From Chitinophaga eiseniae (lineage in GTDB: Bacteria; Bacteroidota; Bacteroidia; Chitinophagales; Chitinophagaceae): DNA of 64,000 nucleotides. Under the pieces are notes generated by a model. The model was not told where the DNA came from and searched no databases. It saw only the letters and a program-made list of their open reading frames with translations. Position numbers and translations under genes: made by a program. Positions 9,531-20,100 of this stretch are shown here, one piece after another (within the stretch, counting starts at the first letter, position 1; the number at the start of each line of letters is the position of its first letter). The stretch covers positions 1,426,001 through 1,490,000 of the forward strand of contig NZ_JABAHZ010000002.1 of assembly GCF_012641265.1 (NCBI RefSeq), given 5' to 3'.

Positions 9531-10141
9531 ATACTAAGGAGCGCATTCTGAAAACGGCTTTGGAGTTATATAATAGCCAGGGAGTTAACACTATTACCAG
9601 CAGGCATATTGCCGCTAAAATGGGGATCAGCCCCGGCAATTTGCACTATCACTTTAAGCATACCGACGAAATTATTAAAACGCTTTACGACCGCCTGTCG
9701 GCCGATTTTGACCGGATAGTAGCCAGTGTGGAAGCGCTGGAGGAAGTAGACCTACACATGATCCGTAGTTCCGTTACTACTTCCCTGGAGCTGGGATATA
9801 AATACCGGTTTATATTTTTACATTTTGTGGAGATAGGATTGCGTATACCCGCGGTAAAGAAGGACTATGCGGCGTTGACACAAAGACGGGAGAAGGAATT
9901 CCTGTCTGTTTTTGAGAAATTGAAAGCCAATGGCGTATTCAGGGCCGATTTACCAGAAGAAGTATTGAAAGCATTTGTTACCCAGATTTTTATTGTGGGC
10001 GACTTCTGGTTATCCAACAACGAACTGACATTAAAACTAAAAGGCAGTAAAGCTATTGCGCATTACAGCGATATATTTTCCAGTATGTTTTACCCTTATT
10101 TAACGCCGGCGGCTATGCAGCTGGCAAAAGGGAACCAATAG
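9527..10141 (+). CDS. TetR-family transcriptional regulator
   Basis: I place the start at ATG 9527 (204 residues) rather than the TTG two codons earlier. The N-terminal 50 residues are a canonical TetR helix-turn-helix: TKERILKTALELYNSQGV, then TSRHIAAKMGISPGNLHYHF and KHTDEIIKTLYDRL. The rest is the all-helical ligand-binding and dimerisation domain, whose ligand cannot be read from sequence. It is divergent from the two small membrane proteins, and the inverted repeat spanning the gap fits repression of both itself and them. Confidence 0.9.
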   Translation: MDTKERILKTALELYNSQGVNTITSRHIAAKMGISPGNLHYHFKHTDEIIKTLYDRLSADFDRIVASVEALEEVDLHMIRSSVTTSLELGYKYRFIFLHFVEIGLRIPAVKKDYAALTQRREKEFLSVFEKLKANGVFRADLPEEVLKAFVTQIFIVGDFWLSNNELTLKLKGSKAIAHYSDIFSSMFYPYLTPAAMQLAKGNQ

Positions 10142-10307
10142 TGGCACAGGCCACGGGCTGTTTCACGGGACCTGTACCACTATGGCGGTTATGCCAGCTA
10201 TTATCTGCCTCGCCCCGCGTTCCGGGAGCAAGGGCCGGCCTTATTTTTTGGGTAATTAGCGAATTTTCTGGCGGAACATAATTGAACTACTAAGTAATCT
10301 TGGCGTA

Positions 10308-12515
10308 CTATTTTATTTCAATCCCATCCTCACCGGTTTGCAATGAAATATTTTTATGGTGACAATTTACATTTTGTAATACTCCCTTAAAAGGACGTTT
10401 AAGAGCTGGGTCAACCAGGATCTTTGTGCCAGATATATTGGGATCGAATCCAAAGAAAGTTTGTATAACTACTTCAGCGAAAGTACCGCCCCCTGAGGTT
10501 TCCCGCATATTGCCCCAGGCTTCGGATATTCGTACCGGTGCATCCTTCCGATTATAGGTAGGTCCGTAAAATTCATGCGCCTGCGTAAATGACCCTTCCA
10601 GCGTTACCGCCGAAATGCGTCTGTAAAAGTCAAAAGCTGAACTGGCATCGCCTAATTGCCACATGGTATGCATGGTTAACGGCAACCAAACATCGTACGA
10701 ACCATATGGGCCATGGTCGGCACGGTAAGTATAGGCAGCGGCACTATCGCGTAGGCTCATGGCACGCATCCAGTTATCGGTCATCAATTCTGACTTTACA
10801 AAGTTATTCATCTCCTGCTTCTGTTTTCTGGATAAGTCATTTACCAGGGCATCGCCGGCATAAGCATAATCCATACAATGCCGGATTTCAACCTTATTCC
10901 CTTTTTCGTCATATGAAAGCCAGATACCTTCTCCTTCTTTGTACAATTGCATCACGATGGGTAGTAATTTGTTAGCCTGGATTTCCATTTTTCCCGCACT
11001 GACAGGATTTCCCTTAAACCTTAGCCATCCCGCCATTTTTCGGAGCATATAAATTACTTGTGCATTCATGGCGGCTACATAGTGTGTGTAGTTCGGATCG
11101 CACTCCAGCAGGCACTCATTCCCTCCGAAATCTGTTAGCCCTGTTTTGTTTTTTGGTAATGTTTCCCAATCAACAGCAATCCGGTTTAAATGCTGAAAAA
11201 CAGTTCTTCCGTCTTCCAGGGCTTCATCCAAAAAGGCGGTATCCTGTGTAACTCTTAAATAAGTGTCTGCAGTTTTAAAAAAAAGGCAGGCATTAAAGGC
11301 ATAGCCAAACATCCTGTTATAATGAGTGGTATCATACCCTGAGGTTTGACGAATATCCAGCCATGCGCCATTTCGGAGATTTTGTACCAGCCAGCGTCTG
11401 AGCGTCGCTTTCATTCCCTTGGGTTCCAGTAAAGACCAGAGCGTTGGTAATACTGCCAAATCTCCGTAAAACTGTGTGCCATCATCCCTTTCCCCGTTAG
11501 TGATAAAGGATACAGGATATATTGGAAATTGTGAACGTTCAACCGATAGCAAAGTAAAAATCCCCATATAGTAATTCCTTTGCAGGGCAGCATCAGTTGT
11601 TTTCAGTACAGGTGCATGCCCGGAGTAATGTGAATTGTTGACGGTAAAGGCATCAGCCCAACGGTTTGCCCATTGAAACTTACAGTCCTCGAAGGCAGCA
11701 TTAAATGCTTTCGCCCACATGTTCACGCAGCTGTCGATGTAGTGCCCTTTCGCATGATTGATATCACCCTGGATAAAACCATCGGTAGTCGTCAACTGCG
11801 TATCTTCATCTCCTGCTACAAAGCCTATAGTATAGGTTTCTCCTGGTTTTAAATCTATATGCCAATTCCAGAGTGCCACGATATATGCATCGATATCTAT
11901 TTTATCGGGAGGAGACGTTGGGCGAACAACTGTAATGACACCTTTTCGCTGGAATTCGTTGGCTACTCCAATCCCATCGGGCTGTATGCTGCCAGGCACC
12001 TTCATCGTTAGTTTGAACCTCTTTGCTGTTAAAGTGGTATTGGTACATTTGACGGTTAAAAGAACACCCCTTTTCTGATGCATTAACCTGGTATCAGTTT
12101 CTACCGATAATCCATTACAATGTTCATTCCTGCGGAGGACCCGATAATTGCCCTGTTTTAATTCTTCCGATTGGTATTCGATGCCGTCAATTAGTAATTT
12201 CAACGCCGGATGCCCACGTTTCCATATACTTGGTTCACGGGGATCCGCATAGGCTGCCAGGTTGTACAACCAACCTCCCGGGTTAAAAAAATAGGACGTC
12301 AGATCTTTATCCACAATCAGCATATTATGACAATTATGCAATGAAGGTGGATTGACCGCCAATTCTTGTGGAATCCATGTTCCCGCCAGTTCATCCAATG
12401 TGGGAATCCCCAAATCATGTGCCCGCTGATCTGCCGACACACTTTGTGACTTGATTTGCAGGCTGCTCAAGACGATCGCAAGTAAACATGAAATGAAGAA
12501 AAGTGTTTTTTTCAT
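10308..12515 (-). CDS. Secreted (alpha/alpha)6-toroid glycosidase-like protein
   Basis: A 735-residue protein with a signal peptide (MKKTLFFISCLLAIVLSSL). After an N-terminal beta-rich region of about 250 residues comes a helical region typical of six-hairpin glycosidases: FYGDLAVLPTLWSLLEPKGM, YNRMFGYAFNACLFFKTAD, DFGGNECLLECDPNYTHYVAAMNAQ and a final SEAWGNMRETSGGGTFAEV block. I cannot assign a CAZy family with confidence; conserved acids such as the Glu/Asp of GGNECLLECD and Glu of ISEAWGNMRE are candidate catalytic residues. It lies 35 bp downstream of the GH95-like gene and is probably co-transcribed with it, so the two should act on the same glycan taken up by locus B. Confidence 0.7.
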   Translation of the reverse strand: MKKTLFFISCLLAIVLSSLQIKSQSVSADQRAHDLGIPTLDELAGTWIPQELAVNPPSLHNCHNMLIVDKDLTSYFFNPGGWLYNLAAYADPREPSIWKRGHPALKLLIDGIEYQSEELKQGNYRVLRRNEHCNGLSVETDTRLMHQKRGVLLTVKCTNTTLTAKRFKLTMKVPGSIQPDGIGVANEFQRKGVITVVRPTSPPDKIDIDAYIVALWNWHIDLKPGETYTIGFVAGDEDTQLTTTDGFIQGDINHAKGHYIDSCVNMWAKAFNAAFEDCKFQWANRWADAFTVNNSHYSGHAPVLKTTDAALQRNYYMGIFTLLSVERSQFPIYPVSFITNGERDDGTQFYGDLAVLPTLWSLLEPKGMKATLRRWLVQNLRNGAWLDIRQTSGYDTTHYNRMFGYAFNACLFFKTADTYLRVTQDTAFLDEALEDGRTVFQHLNRIAVDWETLPKNKTGLTDFGGNECLLECDPNYTHYVAAMNAQVIYMLRKMAGWLRFKGNPVSAGKMEIQANKLLPIVMQLYKEGEGIWLSYDEKGNKVEIRHCMDYAYAGDALVNDLSRKQKQEMNNFVKSELMTDNWMRAMSLRDSAAAYTYRADHGPYGSYDVWLPLTMHTMWQLGDASSAFDFYRRISAVTLEGSFTQAHEFYGPTYNRKDAPVRISEAWGNMRETSGGGTFAEVVIQTFFGFDPNISGTKILVDPALKRPFKGVLQNVNCHHKNISLQTGEDGIEIK

Positions 12516-12550
12516 TATATCCGGTTCATATGATGAATGATAACAGCCGT

Positions 12551-14770
12551 TTATTCCGGCATTATTTTTATTTTTTCGCCGGCCTCCGTTGATATGGTAA
12601 ACCTGGTTCCGTTGAGCAGTTCGGCAGGTTTACCTGCCCTGAGCAACTTCACCTGTTTACTGCCCCAGGGATTCACAATAGTTAAATGCCGTCCTCTCTC
12701 ACTAATGATCTCCACGTCGGAAATGTTGCCGGCTTTTCTTTTTGCTGAAACTAAAAATGCGCCATTGGCCCTCAGATTATTAAACGAGGCATCAATTTGT
12801 GGAGGAAGAGAAGGGAATAGCCGGATAACGTTGCCTACACTCATACAGAGCATTTCATCGACGGCATTGGTTACTACGCAGGAGTTTTCTACACCGTGTA
12901 CATTATTGTTGATAAAGCCATTGGGGCGTGTATTGGCTACAAAATCGTGCAGCTTGCTATATATAGTGTCCGGATTATAACCAACCCGGATGGCTGCCAT
13001 AAAGAAGCTACTGCTGGTATTATAATCTTTCCAACGTTTCATTTCATCGATAGTATTCCTGGATATAGACAGCAGCGCAGTGTCGCTATCCAGTGTAATG
13101 GCATTGGCCGGATAGATATGTTGGATACCTAATCCATTGTCGGGGTGCCAATCCTTACCTTTCTCTGTATAGCGAAAAACGGTTCTCCCATTCCTGGTTT
13201 GCAACGGAAATTGACTGATATGGCTCAAAATGCTTTCCCATTTTACCATTTCTTTTTCGTTGACATGTAGATAGTGGCTCAGGTCAATCATTAAATTAAA
13301 AACAGATCGAACTAAACCTAAAGACAATATGGGATTGATGTCGTGACCGGACCCCTCATGTATTGCATCGTTGTAAATTACATAACGGCCTTCTTCAAAC
13401 TTTAGATAATCTTCCCAGAACTCAGCCACAGACCGTGCATAGGGATAAATTTTTTTGGCATAGCTGGTATCATAAGTACTATACCAGTATTGCCCTAAGT
13501 TAAGTAATGCGTAAGCGGCATTTGACCGTTGCTGCCAAAACATTCCGCCCTTTTCAATGCCTTCGGGATGAAGATGGGTATAAAATGTATCTACCTGCCT
13601 GGTAACTTCTACACCCAATGGCCCAATACCTACAGGATACAATATACCTCTTGTGTGTGTTACATGCTCCGCATACCATTTACCTCTTGGCATGAAGGCA
13701 AGAATGGGAGCGTCGTAGGGTAAAGCCTGCTCTAACCGGTTAGCTGCGTATAACGCGTAGAATGGCGCTTCGAAGTTGTAATTCAGGTGGTAGTCGTTGT
13801 TCCAGGCGGGAGCATCACTGGAAATCCATCCGAAAATACCAGGAGGAAAATTTACATCTCTGCTGCAGGCGCCCATTGTATACAAGCCTTGATAATAGCT
13901 CTTCATGAGTACTGAGTCGTTCAGCAATACATTGGATTGCTGCCAATATCGTTTCCACCACGCATTATGCTGTTGGAGGAACGGGGGAATGCTTTTTTGT
14001 GTAAAACCGGATATACTGTTTTTAACATACTCCAATGGGTTCTTTTGCTTGAAGTTACTCTCAACAGCTATCGCGAGGAATAGTGGCTGCCCCTTTTTTA
14101 TGAGTAGCTGAGATGGTGTATCATAATTAATTGTCTTCATCGCAATAGATGCAGAAGCAGGAATATCGACATGGTCATCGAAGGAACGTGTTTGCCAAAT
14201 GATGCTTTTTGACTGTCCATCGGAAAGTTTTGCCGTTTCATTTTCGGGTGCCCCAAGCTTAACTGACACCGTTCCGTTTTGTTTCAATGCATCCACTTTT
14301 ATGAAAATCAGGTTTTTCGTAGCACAAACCCAGGAAGTGACTGATATGTTTTGACCAATGCGAGCAGAGGTTTCACCATTCCAGATATCCTGACTGGCTG
14401 AAAATGACTGATCACCCGTCTGCGGGCCTTTTCCGGTATTGTGAAAAATAATGTCCAGGTAGGCTACCAATCTGCTACCTGCCACATCGGCTTCTTTCTT
14501 CCCGTGTCCATATCTGGACTCCCATCTGCCAAAATCAGTTTTTGAAATATAGAATCTTAGACTGTCGTGCTGATATCCTAATGTAGCCAATAGGTCACCA
14601 TTGCCCATCAGCGGTGCATCGGTTGAAAATTGCGTCGGAATATTTCGGGGAGCGCTTGTCCATATATTCTTATATGGAGGAATAAAGATCGCTTGAGAAA
14701 AGAGCTGAATAGGAAATAGAAAGCAAATAAATGCGATAACCAGCCTTTTTTGAATTAAAATTCGATTCAT
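12551..14770 (-). CDS. Secreted GH95-like glycoside hydrolase
   Basis: A 739-residue exported protein (signal peptide ending near IQLFSQ). The N-terminal domain has the GH95/GH65N-type opening APLMGNGDLLATLGY; the central toroid contains APAWNNDYHLNYNFEAPFYALY, which matches the GH95 block whose asparagines activate water. The C-terminal domain has the family-like run IRLFPSLPPQ then LRANGAFLVSAKRK. GH95 enzymes are inverting alpha-L-fucosidases or galactosidases, but this protein is divergent and shorter than typical members, so specificity is open. It is first in a two-gene minus-strand operon, 188 bp downstream of the ECF sigma gene. A promoter-like motif shared with fecR lies 41 bp before its ATG. 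Confidence 0.7.
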   Translation of the reverse strand: MNRILIQKRLVIAFICFLFPIQLFSQAIFIPPYKNIWTSAPRNIPTQFSTDAPLMGNGDLLATLGYQHDSLRFYISKTDFGRWESRYGHGKKEADVAGSRLVAYLDIIFHNTGKGPQTGDQSFSASQDIWNGETSARIGQNISVTSWVCATKNLIFIKVDALKQNGTVSVKLGAPENETAKLSDGQSKSIIWQTRSFDDHVDIPASASIAMKTINYDTPSQLLIKKGQPLFLAIAVESNFKQKNPLEYVKNSISGFTQKSIPPFLQQHNAWWKRYWQQSNVLLNDSVLMKSYYQGLYTMGACSRDVNFPPGIFGWISSDAPAWNNDYHLNYNFEAPFYALYAANRLEQALPYDAPILAFMPRGKWYAEHVTHTRGILYPVGIGPLGVEVTRQVDTFYTHLHPEGIEKGGMFWQQRSNAAYALLNLGQYWYSTYDTSYAKKIYPYARSVAEFWEDYLKFEEGRYVIYNDAIHEGSGHDINPILSLGLVRSVFNLMIDLSHYLHVNEKEMVKWESILSHISQFPLQTRNGRTVFRYTEKGKDWHPDNGLGIQHIYPANAITLDSDTALLSISRNTIDEMKRWKDYNTSSSFFMAAIRVGYNPDTIYSKLHDFVANTRPNGFINNNVHGVENSCVVTNAVDEMLCMSVGNVIRLFPSLPPQIDASFNNLRANGAFLVSAKRKAGNISDVEIISERGRHLTIVNPWGSKQVKLLRAGKPAELLNGTRFTISTEAGEKIKIMPE

Positions 14771-14811
14771 TTTTTCAATTTTAAAGAACAGTCAATAGGA
14801 TGACCACATTT

Positions 14812-14840
14812 ATTGTCCGCTTGGGTATGGGTAGGGGGTA
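14812..14840 (-). promoter_or_regulatory. Bipartite promoter-like motif upstream of the glycosidase operon
   Basis: On the minus strand the sequence reads TACCCCCTAC (14840-14831), ten unconserved bases, then GCGGACAAT (14820-14812). The same two blocks with the same 10-bp spacer occur upstream of fecR at 15841-15869, in the direction of that gene. The block spacing fits -33/-7 type promoter elements. Recognition by the adjacent ECF sigma factor is inferred. Confidence 0.6.
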
Positions 14841-14958
14841 TAGGTTTGGATATTTTTCTTCTGATGGGATTATGTCATGAGGAGGAGCCTCGTTAAATGA
14901 CAGATTTACGGCTATGGGTGGCAAAAGCGTCCACTGGTAGTGATTTTTTAGTGTAAAT

Positions 14959-15558
14959 TCACCGGGAAAGAAAAATGTAATGAATCAGTATTGGTAAAGT
15001 GAAACGATGATATCTTAGCGCTGATTTAATAAGCCGTAACGCATACTGGATTTGTTTTTTTACCGTTTCTTCAGATATATTAAGTATTTGTGCTATTTGT
15101 CTGTGAGTCAGGTGTTCATGGCGACTCAAGTTATAGATTTCCCGCATTCTGGGAGGCATTTTTTCAATGGCGTCTACGACAGTTTGCTGTACTTCTTTAA
15201 ACTGTATTTGCAATTCTCCGGCAGCGCAAATATCACTGGCCGTACTATGAACGAGCTTGCTAAGATAGTCACGTCGGGTGATATTCTTTTCAATGTAATG
15301 AATCGCCTTATAACGCGCACTGGTTTGCAGATAAGCGGCCAGCGAGCCTTCAATTTTCAGTTCTTTTCTACGATTCCATAATGAAAGAAAAACTTCCTGC
15401 ACTACGTCTGCTGCTTCATCTTTCCCACGTAATGCCCTGGCAGCCGTAACAAATAATCCCTGCCAATAGCGACGATAAATCGTGCTGAATGCGTCTTCAT
15501 TGTCACTGCTCATTAATTCGAGAAGCTTTTCATCAGTATACAAAGTTATTGCCGGCAT
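14959..15558 (-). CDS. ECF RNA polymerase sigma-70 factor (locus B)
   Basis: A 199-residue sigma factor of the Bacteroidota expansion type paired with FecR anti-sigma proteins. Region 2 is clear (DAFSTIYRRYWQGLFVTAARAL, then DVVQEVFLSLWNRR). Region 4 has a helix-turn-helix (LTHRQIAQILNISEETVKKQI). The protein ends with a hydrophobic tail (FTLPILIHYIFL), often seen in this group. It is divergent from fecR across 335 bp and reads toward the two glycosidase genes. The usual order has sigma and fecR in tandem, so this split arrangement is less common. It probably activates both the glycosidase operon and fecR-susC-susD. Confidence 0.93.
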   Translation of the reverse strand: MPAITLYTDEKLLELMSSDNEDAFSTIYRRYWQGLFVTAARALRGKDEAADVVQEVFLSLWNRRKELKIEGSLAAYLQTSARYKAIHYIEKNITRRDYLSKLVHSTASDICAAGELQIQFKEVQQTVVDAIEKMPPRMREIYNLSRHEHLTHRQIAQILNISEETVKKQIQYALRLIKSALRYHRFTLPILIHYIFLSR

Positions 15559-15893
15559 AACGAGTTGTAGTAAATCATAACGTGATTTTGGATGAATAAT
15601 GCGAATATAGAAAATAAATTGTCCCGTTAAGAGTAAATAAACTCATTATTTTCTTTCTGCAATGTTCATGATAAGGGATATGCTGATTTTCTTTCTGATT
15701 CATCATTCACGCAACCAGGAATCCATACAGTGCTACTTTGCATTGTTTGGTAATAGGATGAATAGTTTGATTGCATATTTTATTGATTATCTGTTGTATA
15801 AATCTTTTCTTCGCCAGGCAAAAAAAAAGCTAAGATTCCTTACCCCCTACACCTGTGCCAGCGGACAATTAAGGTATATCAATATACCAGATC
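15559..15893. promoter_or_regulatory. Divergent sigma/fecR control region with motif at 15841-15869
   Basis: This 335-bp region holds no convincing gene. On the plus strand TACCCCCTAC (15841-15850), a 10-bp spacer and GCGGACAAT (15861-15869) lie 24 bp before the fecR ATG, matching the motif before the glycosidase operon. On the minus strand, toward the sigma gene, only a half-like GGGACAAT is seen at 15625-15618, which may be chance. The rest is AT-rich. Confidence 0.6.
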
Positions 15894-17078
15894 ATGGATA
15901 TAAGACAGGCAAAAGCCATTTTGGAAAAGTATCGTACCGGGAATTGTTCTACTGAGGAAAAAGAGATGGTAGAAAAATGGTATGCCCGGCTTGTTGATAC
16001 TGGAGAATGGGAATGGAGCGATGGAGAAGCAGAACAATTGGAACAGGCGATGGAAGAAAAGCTGTTGTTACAAATCAAACCAACAGAACAGCATCACTCC
16101 CGCAAATACTTTATTCAAAGGGCCTCCCGGTGGTGGGCCGCCGCTGCTATCCTGCTATTGCTGGCCGCAGTGACTCTTTTTTTCTTCTACGGCGCCAGGC
16201 ATAACAATCAGCATTCCCTTTCCCAGGTGCAACGATTCAAAAACGATATTTTGCCTGCCACGCAACAGGTGGTCCTTACATTATCTGATGGAACTCAACA
16301 GGCGTTGGACGATGTTTCGAATGGTACGGTGACACACCAGGGACTGGCAGAAGCAGTAAAGAAAGACAGTTCCATGATATATAATTCCCCTGGCAATACC
16401 TCCGAGGAAGCGGTTGTTTATAATACGATTGCTACCGGGAAGGGCAGAACCTTCCATTTGCAGTTGTCAGATGGAAGTGAGGTTTGGTTGGATGCACTTT
16501 CATCTATTCGTTTTCCTACGTCATTCCCCGGCGGTGAGCGAATAGTGGAAATAACAGGTCAGGTTTATTTCGAGGTAGCTCACAACGCAAAAAAATCATT
16601 TAAAGTAAAAAGCGGGAAACAAGTGACCGAAGTACTGGGTACACATTTTAACATTAATTCATTTAATGGCGAAAAAATCCAGACTACCTTATTGGAAGGC
16701 CGCCTGAGGGTACAATCATTAGCCAGTGCCAATAGCGGGATGATGGACCCGCATGCTGTTATTATCAGCCCCGGACAGCAATCAATATTCAGTCCTGCAA
16801 ACGCGCAACTTACAACACTGGAACTACAGGATACCGATGAAGTAATGGCCTGGAAGGATGGTCGATTTCGATTTGACGGCAGCAGCGTTAAAGAAATTAC
16901 AGATCAATTGTCAAGATGGTACAACATTGATGTTGTATACAAGGATACAATAACTGAAACATTCGTGGCAGATATTAAAAGAGATGTCCCTATATCCAAA
17001 ATGCTGAAACTTCTTGAAATGACAAAGCAAATAAAATTTGTAATTGAAGGTAATAAAGTGATCGTTATGAAATATTAA
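15894..17078 (+). CDS. FecR-type anti-sigma factor (locus B)
   Basis: A 394-residue inner-membrane regulator. The N-terminal cytoplasmic part (about 1-75) would bind the sigma factor. A single transmembrane helix follows (WWAAAAILLLLAAVTLFFFYGA, about residues 80-100). The periplasmic FecR domain has the hallmark LSDGSEVWLDALSSIRFP, then EVAHNAKKSFKVKSG and VLGTHFNINSF. A C-terminal DUF4974-type region (VKEITDQLSRWYNIDVVY) closes it. It receives the signal from the STN domain of the next gene's SusC and releases the sigma factor. A hairpin lies in the 99-bp gap before susC. Confidence 0.95.
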   Translation: MDIRQAKAILEKYRTGNCSTEEKEMVEKWYARLVDTGEWEWSDGEAEQLEQAMEEKLLLQIKPTEQHHSRKYFIQRASRWWAAAAILLLLAAVTLFFFYGARHNNQHSLSQVQRFKNDILPATQQVVLTLSDGTQQALDDVSNGTVTHQGLAEAVKKDSSMIYNSPGNTSEEAVVYNTIATGKGRTFHLQLSDGSEVWLDALSSIRFPTSFPGGERIVEITGQVYFEVAHNAKKSFKVKSGKQVTEVLGTHFNINSFNGEKIQTTLLEGRLRVQSLASANSGMMDPHAVIISPGQQSIFSPANAQLTTLELQDTDEVMAWKDGRFRFDGSSVKEITDQLSRWYNIDVVYKDTITETFVADIKRDVPISKMLKLLEMTKQIKFVIEGNKVIVMKY

Positions 17079-17095
17079 TGGTTGTTGAACAAAAA

Positions 17096-17124
17096 TGCCA
17101 GGAGTGTTGGAACCACCCCTGGCA
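17096..17124 (+). terminator. Hairpin in the fecR-susC gap (B)
   Basis: TGCCAGG-A-GTG (17096-17106) pairs with CAC-C-CCTGGCA (17114-17124), ten pairs with one mismatch. No strong T-run follows, so it could be a partial terminator or an mRNA processing/stability element that lowers or uncouples susC expression from fecR. Confidence 0.5.
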
Positions 17125-17177
17125 GGTCTAATTAAATAAAACGCTTAACCGATTTATTAACCAAACACTTCAAAAGT

Positions 17178-20100
17178 ATGCAATTAACTGCCATTTTGAG
17201 CAGAGCAAAGCATTTTTTGCTCCAGTACCCCTATACTCCAATACGAGGAACCAGGAGGGGCGCTAAAATTCAACGAATTATGAAACTAACTGCCATGTGT
17301 ATTCTTGCTGCATGTCTCCACGCAGCCGCCCGTACAGAAGGCCAAACAATTACCTTATCCGTAAGAAACAAGCCGCTGGATAAAGTACTGACTGAAATTA
17401 AAAGACAAAGCAAGTTCAGTTTTGTCTACGGAAAGGAATTGGTAAGAGGGGCAGAGCCTGTAACAATTAATGTAAAAGATAATGCATTGGTGAATGTACT
17501 CGACCAGATATTTCAACATCAGAGATTGACATATAAGGTTTTCGACGATTACATTGTTCTTAGTCCAAAACCTATTGAACCCACGCCGGAATCAACAGGT
17601 ACTATTCCAAATTTACCCCCACCAATAGATATCTCCGGAAAGGTGACGGATGAAAACGGGACTCCCCTGATCGGCGCTACTGTGATGATAAAAGGCACAC
17701 ACAACATGACTGCAACAAATGTTGACGGTACTTATGCATTGAAAAATGTCGGTGAAGACGCTACACTTGTTGTTTCATATATTGGAATGGAAACGCAGGA
17801 AATAAAGGTAAAAGGAAAAGAGCCTGTCAGCATTGTAATGAAGCAGGCAATAACACAAGGGCGGGATGTAGTAGTGGTTGGATATGGCACGCAGAAGAAG
17901 GTAAACTTGACAGGAGCGGTATCGCAGGTAACTGGATCTGTATTGAACAAGCGACCGGTAACAGATGTCTCTTCCATGCTGCAAGGTGTGCTTCCTGGTG
18001 TACAGGTGGTGCAAACAAATGGCCGTCCTTCGGACGGAAATTCATCTATTACGATTCGCGGGCTTGGCACCTTTAGCGGAGCCGGGGCCAATCCTCTTGT
18101 ACTGATAGATGGCGTAGCAGGCTCCTTGTCAAATATCGACCCGAACTCAATTGAAAGTGTTTCTGTATTAAAGGATGCTGCTTCCGCTTCAATATATGGT
18201 TCAAGAGCAGCCAATGGCGTAATCCTGGTAACTACAAAGACCGGCAAAAATTCAGATGGAAAGCTACGGCTTGAGTATGCATATAATTACGGCATACATA
18301 CTCCCACTAAAATGCTTGACCCGGTGACGAATTCAGCTGACTATATGAAAGCGTGGAATACAAGAATCACGAATAGCAATTATGGGGTTCCAATTCCCGG
18401 CAAACAATATACCCAGGCCGACATAGATGCCTATACCAATCCGACAGATAAAAATCTGTATCCAAGTTTCAATTGGCTGGATTTCCTGATAAAACCAGCG
18501 CCTACCCAAATGCACAACTTGTCGCTGAGTGGTGGTAAGCAAACATACTTCAATTTATCCTTAAATGCGGTGGATGAACAAGGTACATTGGCTCCCTACA
18601 GCTATAAAAAATACAGTGCCCAATTGAGCCTGGTTTCTGAAATTAGCAAGAAGTTAAAGCTGGGTGCGAATACCATTCTCAAGAACGGCAACTCCTACGG
18701 CGTAGCTAACTGGAATTCCAGCAACCTGGACCCCACCAACTATTTCTTATGCATATTGGCCCAACCTCCCACGCTTAAGCCAACAGTCGCAGATGGCAGC
18801 GGCCTTTACTCCTGGAGAGCTTACCCGTTCGAGGAAAATAACTGGAACCCTTACTTTACCTGGAAAGAAGTACCAGGCAGCAATATTAACTATGTAGCCA
18901 ACCAGCAGATCTGGGCAGACTTTGAAATCATAGATGGACTGCACTGGTATACAAAATTTGCTGCAAATTATTCTATTGAAAAAGACAAGGGCTTCGTTGC
19001 ATTTCAGGATCAATATGAACACCTGTATCGTGACGTGTCTGTTTTGGGTTATGGTAATAATTCCTTTTTGCAACAAGATACCTATGACGAATTATACAAA
19101 AATTTCTTCACGTATCTAACTTATGAAAAGGCGATTAAATCGCATCGCTTTAATCTCATGTTGGGCTATAGTAATGAGAACGACCAGGTCTCCAATATGT
19201 CAGCATACCGGGGCGAGTACAAAACGAATTTAACGCCTGAGTTAAATGCCGGTGCTGAAGGAGGACAAACAAATGGCGGTACCAGCGCCCAATGGGCCAT
19301 ACAATCTGTTTTTGGGAGATTGAACTACAGGTTGAAAGACAAGTATCTGCTGGAGCTAAATGTACGTGCCGACGGAACTTCCAGGTTGGCTGCCGGAAAT
19401 CGGTGGGGAGTATTCCCGTCTGTATCAGCTGGCTGGGTTTTCACTAATGAAGCATTTATTGCGAATGCAATACCATGGCTATCCAGCGGTAAAGTTAGAG
19501 GCTCCTGGGGAGTACTTGGCAATCAGAATATAGGCAACTACCCCTACCAGGCATTATTGTCATTCACAGGTACATACCCTTTTGATAACGCCAGTCTATC
19601 GCAAGGGGTAGCGCAAACGGCTTTAAATAATCCAAACATTAAGTGGGAAACCACTACAAGCTCCAATATTGGAGCAGATCTTTTATTATTCAATAAACTG
19701 GCGTTAACCGTAGAAGTGTACAAGAAATATACTACAGACATTTTACGTACCGCACAGGTAAACGACCTGGTTGGGCTAACTGCTCCTGTGGTTAACAGCG
19801 GCGCGATGCAGAACACGGGCGTCGAATTCGACCTAAAGTACAATGACAATATAAAATCCGGAATCTTAAATGGACTGAAATGGGGCGCCGGTCTGAATTT
19901 CACACATAACAACAATAAGCTGGTGAAATTCGGGGCCGATCAGATTAACTCAAGAACCATCTACAGAGAAGGACTTCCATGGAACACATTCTATTTGCTG
20001 CAGGCTGATGGGATCTTTCAATCCAAAGAAGAAATAGCTGCATCACCTAAACAATTTGGTGAAAATACGCAACCAGGTACGTTAAAGTATAAAGATGTGA

